Below, piece by piece: positions 15,852 to 24,863 of a stretch of 64,000 nucleotides of DNA. Location: NCBI GenBank assembly GCA_038042195.1, contig JBBTET010000012.1, positions 1 to 64,000 on the forward strand, given 5' to 3'. The notes under the pieces are model-generated. The model was not told where the DNA came from. It worked only from the letters and a program-made list of their open reading frames with translations, and searched no databases. Each line of letters starts with the position of its first letter. Positions within the stretch are counted from its first letter, which is position 1. The position numbers were made by a program, and so were the translations under genes. This DNA is from JACRIM01 sp038042195 (GTDB lineage: Bacteria > Planctomycetota > Phycisphaerae > UBA1845 > UTPLA1).

Positions 15852-18839
15852 GTGCTTCGTCGCCACCCACGACTCACCGGCGCACTCGTCGGCTTGGCCA
15901 TCATGACCGCCAGCCTGTCGATGCTCTTCAATACCGAGGCGGGCCGGATCGCCGAGTACTGGACCTTCGACGCCCGGATGAGGTACTGCAACAGCGTCCT
16001 ACCCACGTCGCCCATCGTCCATATCGACATTGATAACAGCGCCCTGGATCGGGTCGGGCGGTGGCCGTGGCATCGGCAGGACATTGCCGAGTTGATCCGG
16101 GTGATGCACGAACTCGGGGCTGCCAACATCTTCATCGATCTCCTGTTGAGCGAACCGGAGCAACCCTATTGGGATGACCCACGGATTGGAAAGTACACGG
16201 AGCCGGGCGAGACGGGGGCCGCGCTGGGCGACGTGACCGATGAAAATTATGTCTATCCCGACCTGGAACTCGCATCTGCATTGCGTGAAGCCGGAAATGT
16301 GATCCTCGGCATGGTCGGCCGTATTCCATCATCGGCCGACCCTCCCATTATTAAAGCCGAACTCCGCGCAAAGATGACAGAAGCACTCCGTTCAAACTTC
16401 ACGCTCAATGAGCAGGCCCTGGCTAAGGCGCTGAAACAACCAGTTTCAGAAATTGCCTCCATCATCGCCGGTGTGAAGTCTCGTGTTGCCGGCGAATTGG
16501 TTGCAAAGCAAGGCAGCGGTGACAAACTCCCAACGGAAGAGGATATCTTGGCTACGATCCTCGGCGACCGCAAAGATGTGCAAAACGCCGACCGAAAGGA
16601 CATTCAACAGGCCTATTTCAAGGTGCGCGGATTGCGCGCCATGAGTCGTACCTTAATCAGCCCGAGCACTGCGCTTGAGGCGAATCTGCGTGAGGCCGTG
16701 GAGATCACACCGCCCCTTCACCGTCTCACTGAAGCCGTCGCCACTGTGGCCGCCGTGAACTTTATCTCTGACCCGGGCGGCACGCTTCGTCGGGTGCCGC
16801 TGATCCTGAAATATCACGACACCTACATCCCGCACATGGGTTTCGCCGGCGCATGCAAAATCCTAGGGCTAATGCCTGGTAAGATGACGATTGAAAATGG
16901 AACCACCCTGGTCATTCCAAAGAAAACGGGGGATTCCATTCGCATCCCGCTGGATGACACTGGTGCGATAGTCATCCAGTGGACCCGCACCTCGCCACAC
17001 TGGAAATCCGGGGCCGACTTCCCACACATTACCGCTGCTAAACTTTACGCGCTGGTCGATTCCCAGAAGCAGCTTGCCAGAAACGAACGCCTCCGAGATT
17101 ACAAACTGGCCGACGTCGTTGCCGTCTCCAAGGGCCAACTAATAATCACCGCCGGGTCCGGCGCAACGACCGCCGTTCACGCCGACAACGCCTTTCGCAA
17201 AAAAGTAAACGACCAACTCGCCCTGTCGCGGAAGGCCCATCTCGCCCGACTCCGCGCCGACGCACCGGCGGACCAGACCGCGACCATGGAAAAACAGGCC
17301 GCCGACCTGCTCGATGAAATCCACCGCGATCAGCGACAAGCCATCGCCGCCGTACAGCTCACTTGCAAGGAGATCGACGAGATTCCCGCAGACGAGTTGG
17401 CCAAGGATGCTGCCGCGATGGAGGATGCCAAGCGTTATCACTGGGCGCGCGATATCATCAACAACGAATTACCCCGTATTGACGCCGCGAACCAGGCGCT
17501 CGCGGAAACAGCCACCGCCCTTCGCGCCGAACTGGCCCCGCAGATCAAGGACAAGCACGCATTCCTCGGTTACGCCGCGACTGCTGAGGGCGACATCGTC
17601 CCGACGCCCATCGACCCACAAACCATTGGCGTGATGTGCCACGCCCATGTCCTGAATGGGATCCTGCAAAACCGCTTCATCACCCCCGCCGGGCGTCGCA
17701 CCGAGCGCGGCATCGCGATCCTTCTCGGTGCAGTCGTCAGCATCATCACCGCCACGCGCGGGCCGCGCTTCGCACTGCTCTCCACGCTTGGGCTAATGCT
17801 CTCGTACGTGCTCGTTGTCTGCTACGTTCTCTTTCAACGATGGGGCATCTGGTTCGCCCTGGCCGCGCCGGTGACGACCATGTTTATCACCTGGGCCTTC
17901 GTTACGCTCTTTCGTCAATTCACCGCCGAGCGCGACAAGCGCATGTTCGCCAAGCAACTCAGCCAGTACACCTCGCCCATCATCGCCGCTCGCATCGCAG
18001 AGAATCGCGACGCCGTCGCCGCGTTCAAGACCGTCCAGACCCGCGACATGACCTTCTTCTTCTCCGACCTTGCCGGCTTCACCACCATCTCCGAAAAAGA
18101 AAACCCCGAGGTCGTGCAGCACGTCCTCAACACCTACCTCGAACGCATGAGTCGAGTCATCTGGTCCCACCGCGGCCTCATCAACAAGTTCATGGGCGAC
18201 GGCATCATGGCCTTCTTCAACCCGTCGGTCGATCCGTTGGAAAACCACATCGCCATTGCTTGCGAGACGAGCCTTGCGACCATCGAAGAGTTGGGCCGGC
18301 TCAAGCTGGAGTTCTCCACCGACAAAGATGCCCGAATCTTCGAGCAGCTCTCCATGCGCATCGGCCTCTCCACCGGCCTCTGCAAGAACGGCGACCTCGG
18401 CTCCGAGTTAAAGGCTGACTACACCGTCATCGGCGACGTGGTGAATCTCGCCGCGCGACTGGAGCCGGCCAACAAAGTCTTCGGCTCACGTATCATGGTG
18501 TCGGGGGCCGTGCGGAATCTGGTGAAGGAGCACTTCGAGTTCCGCTACCTCGCCGAGTTGCAGGTCAAGGGAAAGGCCTCAACGGTGCCGGTCTACGAAA
18601 TGCTTTGCCGCAAGGGTGAACTGTCCGACGAGGAACGCACCTACGCCGAACGATTCGAGGCCGGCGTCGAGTTGTACAAACAGCGAAAGTGGGACGAGTG
18701 CATCGTCCACTTCACGCGCATCCTCGCCCGACGATTCGACGACGTGGGAGCCAGTCGCTACGTCGATGCATGCACCGAGTTCAAACGCTTCCCACCCGAC
18801 GACGATTGGAAAGGGGCGCTGGAGTTGAAGGAGAAATAG
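15852..18839 (+). CDS. CHASE2-domain adenylate/guanylate cyclase
   Basis: 995 residues. An N-terminal membrane anchor is followed by a large extracytoplasmic CHASE2 sensor (VHIDIDNSALDRVGRWPWHR, about residues 30-450, with an inserted helical stretch). Three membrane segments follow (about 615-690), then a class III nucleotide cyclase domain (about 715-910). Metal-binding Asp residues are seen in FFFSDLAGFTTISE and FMGDGIMAFF, and the substrate motif in ADYTVIGDVVNLAARLE. A short C-terminal TPR-like tail ends the protein. It should make cAMP or cGMP in response to an external signal. The Lys of ELKADY instead of the more usual Arg is worth noting. The GTG start at 15852 is 118 bases from the divergent pheT start. 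Confidence 0.9.
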   Translation: MLRRHPRLTGALVGLAIMTASLSMLFNTEAGRIAEYWTFDARMRYCNSVLPTSPIVHIDIDNSALDRVGRWPWHRQDIAELIRVMHELGAANIFIDLLLSEPEQPYWDDPRIGKYTEPGETGAALGDVTDENYVYPDLELASALREAGNVILGMVGRIPSSADPPIIKAELRAKMTEALRSNFTLNEQALAKALKQPVSEIASIIAGVKSRVAGELVAKQGSGDKLPTEEDILATILGDRKDVQNADRKDIQQAYFKVRGLRAMSRTLISPSTALEANLREAVEITPPLHRLTEAVATVAAVNFISDPGGTLRRVPLILKYHDTYIPHMGFAGACKILGLMPGKMTIENGTTLVIPKKTGDSIRIPLDDTGAIVIQWTRTSPHWKSGADFPHITAAKLYALVDSQKQLARNERLRDYKLADVVAVSKGQLIITAGSGATTAVHADNAFRKKVNDQLALSRKAHLARLRADAPADQTATMEKQAADLLDEIHRDQRQAIAAVQLTCKEIDEIPADELAKDAAAMEDAKRYHWARDIINNELPRIDAANQALAETATALRAELAPQIKDKHAFLGYAATAEGDIVPTPIDPQTIGVMCHAHVLNGILQNRFITPAGRRTERGIAILLGAVVSIITATRGPRFALLSTLGLMLSYVLVVCYVLFQRWGIWFALAAPVTTMFITWAFVTLFRQFTAERDKRMFAKQLSQYTSPIIAARIAENRDAVAAFKTVQTRDMTFFFSDLAGFTTISEKENPEVVQHVLNTYLERMSRVIWSHRGLINKFMGDGIMAFFNPSVDPLENHIAIACETSLATIEELGRLKLEFSTDKDARIFEQLSMRIGLSTGLCKNGDLGSELKADYTVIGDVVNLAARLEPANKVFGSRIMVSGAVRNLVKEHFEFRYLAELQVKGKASTVPVYEMLCRKGELSDEERTYAERFEAGVELYKQRKWDECIVHFTRILARRFDDVGASRYVDACTEFKRFPPDDDWKGALELKEK

Positions 18840-18840
18840 C

Positions 18841-18888
18841 GTGCGAGAATGGATTCTCGCACGAGCGGCACGAGGACGTGCCGGCTCG
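18841..18888. repeat. Two-hairpin palindromic element
   Basis: GTGCGAGAAT-GG-ATTCTCGCAC is a perfect 10-bp stem (18841-18862). It is followed directly by GAGCGGCAC-GAGGAC-GTGCCGGCTC, a stem with one bulged base. It lies between the cyclase stop and the alcohol dehydrogenase start. Its sequence differs from the 52-bp family, but the two-stem layout is the same. It could also stop or stabilise the cyclase transcript. Confidence 0.65.
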
Positions 18889-18905
18889 CTTATATTGCTC
18901 CAAGC

Positions 18906-20150
18906 ATGAAGGCCCTCGTCTACCACATCACCCCGGCCCGATGGATGCTCTGCAAGGCCGCCGCGCTGTTCTCGAATCGCGCGTACTACGGAGCGATCTC
19001 CGGCCTCAAACTCGTTGATCATCCCACGCCGACGTTGCCCGGCCCGTCGTGGGTGCGTCTCAAGACGTTACTCGGCGGCATCTGCGGCACCGATCTCGGA
19101 ATGATCGCCCAGCGCACACATCCCGCCACCATCCTGCGCGGGTATGCAAGCTTCCCCGCCGTGCTCGGTCATGAAAACGTCGCCGTCATCGACGACCTCG
19201 GCGGGAGCGTCACCGGTTGGCAAAAGGGCCAGCGTGTCTGCGTCGAGCCGGCCATTGGCTGCCTCGGTCGTGGTATTGATCCACCCTGTGCTATGTGCGC
19301 AGCGGGAAAAACTTCTCTTTGCGAGACGATTGGAAATGATGCGTGGCCGTCACGAGCAATGGTCGGGCTAAACGCAACGACCGGCGGCAGTTGGGCTGAG
19401 CACTTCGTCGCCCACGCCTCGCAATTGCACGCTGTGCCGGATGAAATCTCCGACGCCGTCGCTGTCCTGATCGACCCCATCGCCTCCGCAGCGCATGCCG
19501 TGCTGCGACGTGTGCCGAGGCCTGGTGAGCGCATTCTCGTCAACGGCTCCGGTATCATCGCCCTCGGAGTAATCGGCTCCATCCGCGCCCTTCGCCACGA
19601 CAACGATATCACCGTCGTCGTCCGTCACGCCTTCCAAGCCGACCTCGCCCGAAAAATGGGCGCGACGCACGCCCTGATGAATCCGCGCGGATCGCGCTCC
19701 GACGAACAGTACGACAGCGTCGCTCGCCACGTCGGAGGTCGACGCATCCCCGGGCGATTTGGCAATCAAGGCCTCATCGGCGGCTTCGACCTCACCTACG
19801 ACTGCACCGGCACAGGCCGCGGCATGACCGATGCGATGAAGTGGACGCGCAGCCGTGGCACGATGGTCGCCGTCGGAACCAGCGGCATCACCCTGCTCGA
19901 CACCACGCCGCTCTGGCTTGACGAGTTGGAGATCATCGGCGCGAACGGTCGCCAGGTGGAAACGGCCGACGGTCGCACGGTGCATACCTATGAACTGGTC
20001 TTCGACTGGCTCCGCGCCAGCCGCCTCGATTTATCGGCCTTGCCCGTTCGACAGTACGCGCTCGCGGATTATCGCACCACCTTCGCCGAACTCCTCGGCC
20101 GGTCTCGCCATCCCTTCGTTAAAGCAGTCTTCGACCTGGCTCGCGCCTAA
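18906..20150 (+). CDS. Zinc-dependent alcohol dehydrogenase (medium-chain family)
   Basis: 414 residues from MKALVYHITPARWMLC. Medium-chain dehydrogenase features are the catalytic zinc site GGICGTDLG and GHENVAV, the structural-zinc region CAMCAAGKTSLCE, and the nucleotide-binding VNGSGIIALGVIG. The latter has GSGIIALG rather than the classic GxGxxG, and a later GGFDLTYDCTGTGRGM. The enzyme probably oxidises an alcohol or polyol with NAD(P). The substrate is unknown. A 30-residue insertion after the Rossmann core (GSRSDEQYDSVARHVGGRR) is longer than usual. An upstream ATG at 18849 lies inside the palindromic element and was rejected. Confidence 0.85.
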   Translation: MKALVYHITPARWMLCKAAALFSNRAYYGAISGLKLVDHPTPTLPGPSWVRLKTLLGGICGTDLGMIAQRTHPATILRGYASFPAVLGHENVAVIDDLGGSVTGWQKGQRVCVEPAIGCLGRGIDPPCAMCAAGKTSLCETIGNDAWPSRAMVGLNATTGGSWAEHFVAHASQLHAVPDEISDAVAVLIDPIASAAHAVLRRVPRPGERILVNGSGIIALGVIGSIRALRHDNDITVVVRHAFQADLARKMGATHALMNPRGSRSDEQYDSVARHVGGRRIPGRFGNQGLIGGFDLTYDCTGTGRGMTDAMKWTRSRGTMVAVGTSGITLLDTTPLWLDELEIIGANGRQVETADGRTVHTYELVFDWLRASRLDLSALPVRQYALADYRTTFAELLGRSRHPFVKAVFDLARA

Positions 20151-20214
20151 TAATTCTTATGGACCCATCCTCGCAGACCGAAAACGGTGACGAGAGCATC
20201 GCCGCCTGGATTTC

Positions 20215-20544
20215 ATGAGACCAACAATGAATCGATCCAAACGAAACATCACGTGGACGCTTATCTGTCTGATGTCCTTCTTCACGTTCGGCGGCGCAAG
20301 CTGTGAGAACCTGTCCATCAACTACATCGTGCCCCTGGGCTTCGCCGGCACGCCGGGTGTCTTCAACCCGTTCGGCATCGTGCAGGCCTTCGTCAACTCC
20401 TGGCTCGGCACCGTCCTGCCCAGCAGCGGCAGCAGCTCAAGCGATTCCTCCTCCAGCGACTCATCGTCGAGCATTGCCTCGCCCAGCCCCACGCCGAACA
20501 TCGGCGCGATCGGCGGAGCCGTCGTGAATCAGCCGCGCGGCTAA
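20215..20544 (+). CDS. Small secreted Ser-rich protein, possible lipoprotein
   Basis: 109 residues. An N-terminal basic segment and a hydrophobic stretch (WTLICLMSFFTFGGASC) form a signal sequence; the Cys after GGAS could be a lipid attachment site although the lipobox is poor. A hydrophobic middle (NYIVPLGFAGTPGVFNPF) is followed by a run of Ser/Asp repeats (SSSSDSSSSDSSSS). I recognise no family. A second ATG at 20227 is an equally good start. The GC content and codon use match the neighbours. Confidence 0.6.
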   Translation: MRPTMNRSKRNITWTLICLMSFFTFGGASCENLSINYIVPLGFAGTPGVFNPFGIVQAFVNSWLGTVLPSSGSSSSDSSSSDSSSSIASPSPTPNIGAIGGAVVNQPRG

Positions 20545-20611
20545 CGCGTCGCGCTTCACGAACCAAACCAATCAGGGATATCATCATTGCGGAGGGTGCC
20601 GACGCACCGCG

Positions 20612-21223
20612 ATGAGCATGTCCCGACTTCGCTTCACCTTCTCCTGCCAACGTTGCGGCTCCGTCCTCGAAGCATCCGGCGACATGGCCGCTCGCTCCGG
20701 CCGATGCCCGACCTGCGGCGCGGTCTTCACCGTCCCCGACGTCGACCCGAACACCGGCCTCGCCGCCGGCCCGGCCACCGTCGCCGATGACGGCCAACTC
20801 CCCACGCCGATGCACGCCTATGCCACCGCCGGCGGAAAAGCGCCGACCATCCGGCGTCTTCCCAACGGCGACTCCGTCATCGTCTGCCCGCGCTGCAACC
20901 GAAACATGCCCGTCGATGCCAACCTCTGCGGCTCCTGCGGACTCCCGTTCACCATGGAAGGCGCGTCCACCGCCGCTGAGTCGGTCGAATACGACAACGC
21001 AAAAGCCACCGCGGCGTTGACGGTCGGCGTTCTATCGTTGCTAACGTTTTGCTTTCCAATCCTCGGCGTGGTCGCGGTGATCCTGGGGCTGCGTGCCATG
21101 CGCGATGCGCGGCGACTCGGCGTGCAGCAGAGTGGACGCTCCATGGCCATCGCGGGGATCGTCTGCGGCGGTTTGTCTATCACGGCCTTCGCCGTGTGGG
21201 GATATATGACGAACCTGTTTTGA
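20612..21223 (+). CDS. Zinc-ribbon membrane protein with DUF4190-like C-terminus
   Basis: 203 residues. The first zinc ribbon (FSCQRCGSVLEASGDMAARS then GRCPTCG, about residues 11-37) and the second (VCPRCNRNMPVDANLCGSCG, about 90-110) are followed by two membrane helices (about 130-155 and 175-200) in the layout of DUF4190 proteins: ILGVVAVILGLRAMRDARR, then SMAIAGIVCGGLSI. Ribbon plus DUF4190 is common in Planctomycetes. It is probably an inner-membrane protein with cytoplasmic zinc ribbons; the role is unknown. Confidence 0.75.
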   Translation: MSMSRLRFTFSCQRCGSVLEASGDMAARSGRCPTCGAVFTVPDVDPNTGLAAGPATVADDGQLPTPMHAYATAGGKAPTIRRLPNGDSVIVCPRCNRNMPVDANLCGSCGLPFTMEGASTAAESVEYDNAKATAALTVGVLSLLTFCFPILGVVAVILGLRAMRDARRLGVQQSGRSMAIAGIVCGGLSITAFAVWGYMTNLF

Positions 21224-21285
21224 TTCGACAACCCCGTGTATCCTCTCACAGCGAACTAAGTAGCACCGCAGAATGAATCATCCAT

Positions 21286-21337
21286 TGTGGGACAGGCGTC
21301 TCGCCTGTCCTCGCACCGGCGAGACGCCGGTGCCACA
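21286..21337. repeat. 52-bp two-hairpin element (family I), full copy
   Basis: Bounded by TGTGG and CCACA. The first stem-loop is GGACAGGCGTCTCGCCTGTC plus C and the second GCACCGGCGAGACGCCGGTG plus C. Its reverse complement aligns along its whole length with the copy at 43167-43218. It lies 44 bases before the start of the debranching enzyme gene. Confidence 0.8.
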
Positions 21338-21380
21338 GTAAAGATTCTGCGTCTCCACTTCGCATCAGAAGTCAGTCACC

Positions 21381-23435
21381 ATGCCACACCATCTCGACAA
21401 ACACCGCTGCGCCGACCCGAACGACTCCGGCACCGCCGAGTGGCTCGTCACCAACGGTCGCGGCGGCTACGCCATGGCCACGGTGAATCAAATGCTCACC
21501 CGACGCTATCACGGACTCCTCGTCGCCGCCGTCAATCCGCCGGTCGAACGATACGTCCTCCTCGCCAAACTCGAAGCCACGGCAGTGGTCGACGGGCTGA
21601 CCTACGAACTAGCCACCAACGACTTCCCCGAGGCGATGCACCCACAGGGCTATCGTCTGCTCGAATCGTTCTCGCCGAGGCCCGTACCGACGTGGCGATG
21701 GCGCGTGGGCAGCGCACTCATCGAGCAGTCTCTGCGCATGATCTCGCGCGAAGACACGACGGTCGTGCAATATCGCCTCCTCGAAGGCAACGCGCCCGTC
21801 GCCTTCTCCGTCCGGCCGCTCTGCACCAGCCGCCACTTCCACCACTTGCTCAATTACCAGGACATCGGCCCGCCAACCGTCGAGCAAACGACCGATGCCA
21901 TTCGGCTTGCATGGTCCGGCGGACGACCCGCGTGGCAGCTCTCCTTCAACGCGACGTTCAAGCCCCGCCCCGATTGGTACTACCATTTCACCCTCCGCGA
22001 AGAGGCGCATCGCGGCTACGACTTCTCGCAAGACCTCTTCACGCCGGGCCTGATCACCACCGAGCTTCGCCCCGACGACGACAACGGATTGCTTATCGTC
22101 GCGTCAACGCAACCGCGCACATGGCGTGATGCCTTGTCAGTAACGCTCAACGGCGAAGTATCTGATGTGGCACCGACGATTAGTCGGTGCAAAACCAGCG
22201 ACACAATACTCGCTGACCCACTCGTCGACGCCCTCACCGTCGCAACCGCCCACTTCCTTGTCGAGCGAGGCCGCAACGGCCAAACCGTCATCGCCGGCTA
22301 CCCATGGTTCGGCGACTGGGGCCGCGACACCTTTATTTCGCTGCCCGGCTTATGCCTCGTCACCGGCCGACATGACGTCGCCCGCGCGATCATCGAAGCC
22401 TTCGCCGAACACGTCAGCGAGGGAATGATCCCCAACCGCTTCCCCGACTATGGCGAGCCGCCGCAATACAACACCGTGGACGCGACGCTTTGGTACATCC
22501 ACGCGATGGACCGCTACCTCACCTACACCGGCGACTGGCTCTTCATCGCGGAGCGCATGTTGGATGTGGTGGCCGCAATCATCGATGCGCACATTCGCGG
22601 CACACGCCACGGCATCCATCTCACCACCGACGGACTCCTCGCCGCCGGTGAACCCGGCCACGCCCTCACTTGGATGGACGCAAAGCTACCCGACTTCGCC
22701 GTCACACCGCGGATCGGCAAGCCGGTCGAGATCAACGCACTCTGGTACAACGCACTGCGCATCGCCGCCTCGTTTGCAGAGCGCGCAGGTGACACACAAA
22801 GAGCCGACACATGGGCCGCACTCGCCGACCGTTGCGCCTCGGCCTTCAACGCCCGCTTCTGGAATGAATCGCGCGGCTGTCTCTATGACGTGGTCGACGT
22901 CGACGGACGCACTGGGAGATCCGACGACCGCCTGCGCCCCAACCAACTCATCGCACTCAGCCTGACACATCCCGTGCTCGAACGTCGTCACTGGCGAGAT
23001 GTCGTCGACGCCTGCCAACGCGAACTCTGGACGCCGATGGGCCTGCGAACCCTCGCCCCGCCCGACCCCGGCTACCGCCCGCGTTATGAAGGCGACATGC
23101 GAAACCGCGACACTGCTTACCACCAGGGAACCGTCTGGCCCTGGCTGCTCGGCCCCTTCGTCACGGCCTATGTCCGTGCCCACGGCGAAACACTGCACGC
23201 CCGCGCCACGGCCCGTAAGTTCCTCGATGGTCTACTTCCACATCTGTCAGAAGCAGGCATCGGCGGAATCAGCGAAGTCGCAGATGCAATGGCACCCCAT
23301 CGCCCAGGCGGCTGCCCCTGGCAGGCTTGGAGCGTCGCCGAACCGCTTCGCGCCTTGCACGAAGACATTCTCAAATCCAATAACCCGCCTGCCCATCGCC
23401 ACGAAACACGGCCCACCGTGCACTCCGTGACATAG
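21381..23435 (+). CDS. Glycogen debranching enzyme (amylo-alpha-1,6-glucosidase type)
   Basis: 684 residues. The N-terminal GDE_N-like domain (about 20-260) begins with AEWLVTNGRGGYAMATVN, the hallmark of the archaeal/bacterial GH133-like debranching enzymes. The C-terminal (alpha/alpha)6 domain (about 285-665) has AGYPWFGDWGRDTFISLPG, with the acidic catalytic residues, and RDTAYHQGTVWPWLLGPF. It removes alpha-1,6 branches of glycogen. A half copy of the palindromic repeat family is read in frame at residues about 263-270 (VAPTISRC) in the linker between the domains, where it adds eight residues without breaking the frame. The ATG was taken at MPHHLDKHRC. Confidence 0.9.
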   Translation: MPHHLDKHRCADPNDSGTAEWLVTNGRGGYAMATVNQMLTRRYHGLLVAAVNPPVERYVLLAKLEATAVVDGLTYELATNDFPEAMHPQGYRLLESFSPRPVPTWRWRVGSALIEQSLRMISREDTTVVQYRLLEGNAPVAFSVRPLCTSRHFHHLLNYQDIGPPTVEQTTDAIRLAWSGGRPAWQLSFNATFKPRPDWYYHFTLREEAHRGYDFSQDLFTPGLITTELRPDDDNGLLIVASTQPRTWRDALSVTLNGEVSDVAPTISRCKTSDTILADPLVDALTVATAHFLVERGRNGQTVIAGYPWFGDWGRDTFISLPGLCLVTGRHDVARAIIEAFAEHVSEGMIPNRFPDYGEPPQYNTVDATLWYIHAMDRYLTYTGDWLFIAERMLDVVAAIIDAHIRGTRHGIHLTTDGLLAAGEPGHALTWMDAKLPDFAVTPRIGKPVEINALWYNALRIAASFAERAGDTQRADTWAALADRCASAFNARFWNESRGCLYDVVDVDGRTGRSDDRLRPNQLIALSLTHPVLERRHWRDVVDACQRELWTPMGLRTLAPPDPGYRPRYEGDMRNRDTAYHQGTVWPWLLGPFVTAYVRAHGETLHARATARKFLDGLLPHLSEAGIGGISEVADAMAPHRPGGCPWQAWSVAEPLRALHEDILKSNNPPAHRHETRPTVHSVT
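22167..22190. repeat. Half copy of palindromic repeat family I inside a coding region
   Basis: GTGGCACCGACGATTAG followed by TCGGTGC, 23/24 identical to the intergenic copy at 6596-6619. It is 24 bases long, a multiple of three, and lies in the interdomain linker of the debranching enzyme gene. Confidence 0.75.
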
Positions 23436-23454
23436 TGTGCGCCCCCAAAACCCG

Positions 23455-23494
23455 TGTGGCACCGGCGCAGCGCCTCGACCGCGCCGGGGCCACA
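23455..23494. repeat. Degenerate copy of repeat family I
   Basis: TGTGGCACCGGCGC at the left and GCGCCGGGGCCACA at the right are reverse complements with one extra base, bounded by the same TGTGG/CCACA ends as the full 52-bp copies. It lies between the debranching enzyme stop and the convergent DUF1579 gene, where it could also serve as a bidirectional stem-loop end. Confidence 0.65.
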
Positions 23495-23518
23495 TGGATG
23501 AATGCCTCACCGACCACG

Positions 23519-24163
23519 CTACTTGCGTGTGTAAATCACTTCGAGTGACTTGAACTCTTTCCCTTCCGGGTCCTTGTCATACATCTCGAAGACATGCTTG
23601 CTCTCGCTGGCAACGCGTGTTACGCAACGCACTTTCTTGAGCTGCCCCGTCATGCAGTCGTTGGATTCACTCATGTAGGTAAACAACTTGCCGGCCGCAT
23701 CGCAGGTGCCGGTCGACGACATGATTCCCGTCGTCATGGTGTCTGCCCACGTTGACACATACTTCTTCGACACGTTGTCATAGCCCGACACGCCGAAACC
23801 GCTGAACGGTTGCCCCATGGCTTCGCCCTCAAACTCCTCCGTCAGGAATCGGCCGCCCAGAATCCATTTTCGCTTGCAAGTCCCCTTCGTCACTTCGCCT
23901 TCCTGGCCGGGGGCCATCCAGAATCGAGTGCTCGTCTCCCAATTGCCGGCCATCGCATCCAAATGTTTGTGATGCGGTCCCGGCGTCCCCATCTCGGCCA
24001 TCTTCTTCATCATGGCCTCTTCCTCGGCCGACATCTTCGGCTCGCCCTTCTTGCCACCCGGCTCATCTGACACGACTCGGCCGGCAAAAAACCCCAACGC
24101 AAGCGCCGCCGCCAGGCAACCCGCCATCCCGCGCAAACCGAACCATGAAGTACGACTGGACAT
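23519..24163 (-). CDS. Secreted DUF1579-family protein
   Basis: 214 residues from MSSRTSWFGLRGMAGC, a signal peptide ending near RVVSDEP. A short Lys/Glu/Met-rich segment is followed by a DUF1579 beta-barrel-like domain: LDAMAGNWETSTRFWMAPGQ, GGRFLTEEFEG, FSGFGVSGYDNVSKKYVSTW and a final SLEVIYTRK. Members are uncharacterised, often lipocalin-like, exported proteins. A GGGAG ribosome site precedes the ATG by 7 bases. It is followed in the same orientation by two other small beta-rich proteins, suggesting a loose group. Confidence 0.8.
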   Translation of the reverse strand: MSSRTSWFGLRGMAGCLAAALALGFFAGRVVSDEPGGKKGEPKMSAEEEAMMKKMAEMGTPGPHHKHLDAMAGNWETSTRFWMAPGQEGEVTKGTCKRKWILGGRFLTEEFEGEAMGQPFSGFGVSGYDNVSKKYVSTWADTMTTGIMSSTGTCDAAGKLFTYMSESNDCMTGQLKKVRCVTRVASESKHVFEMYDKDPEGKEFKSLEVIYTRK

Positions 24164-24310
24164 CACACGCTCCCATAGAAAGAAGAACCACCAATTCGAC
24201 GGACCGACCATCGGCCCGTCGATGCCACGTTAGGCCAAACAGTACCCTAACATCGGACTATTGTCAAGCGCAACTCACAACTTTTTTGCAAAGGCCCCGC
24301 ACAAGCCTGC

Positions 24311-24826
24311 CTACTTCCCACTCACCCGATTCATCCGAAACTCATCCCGCATCTGCTTCCCGTCCCGCATCTTTTCCAACACGCACACCAACTGGTCCGG
24401 CGACGCGAGAGAGTACGTCAACCGCGCCGGCTTTTCCTTGTCCCGACCCACAAACACGACTTCTTTGTCCTTTTTCCCCCGCTCGACGTCGAACTTCATC
24501 GGCTCCTTCTCCCGCGGCTTCAACCCCGGCCCAAAGTGCATCATCGAATACTCCAGCTTGTCGCCCACCTCTTCAATAAGCAGAATCTCGTACACCGACC
24601 GCTTCCCATCGTCCCCAATGCGGCACATCCCATTCATCGCTCCATTGCGCGGCTCCGCCCAATGCTCGTCCGTGTAGCCAGTCTTCGCCGGACTCTGCCA
24701 CCGACCCGCCATCCACGACAACTCGGACAGTGCAAGCTTCCCCGCCCCCTCCGAAGGCGGCTTCGCCCACACCGCCACCGCAGTCAGTGCCATAGCTCCG
24801 ATTGAGATCAACGTCTTCACGCTCAT
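24311..24826 (-). CDS. Secreted DUF6265-like protein
   Basis: 171 residues from MSVKTLISIGAMALTAVA, a signal peptide ending at VWA. The mature part begins LALSELSWMAGRWQS and has DEHWAEPRNGAMNGM, YEILLIEEVGDKLEY and a central block rich in Lys and Glu, matching the DUF6265 layout (Trp-rich start and EHW motif). The function is unknown; it may bind a small hydrophobic ligand as lipocalin-like folds do. AAAAGGA lies 8 bases before the ATG. A TTG two codons upstream is less likely. Confidence 0.7.
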   Translation of the reverse strand: MSVKTLISIGAMALTAVAVWAKPPSEGAGKLALSELSWMAGRWQSPAKTGYTDEHWAEPRNGAMNGMCRIGDDGKRSVYEILLIEEVGDKLEYSMMHFGPGLKPREKEPMKFDVERGKKDKEVVFVGRDKEKPARLTYSLASPDQLVCVLEKMRDGKQMRDEFRMNRVSGK

Positions 24827-24863
24827 TAGCAAGTCCTTTTGAAAATACGACCGGTATCGTCAC

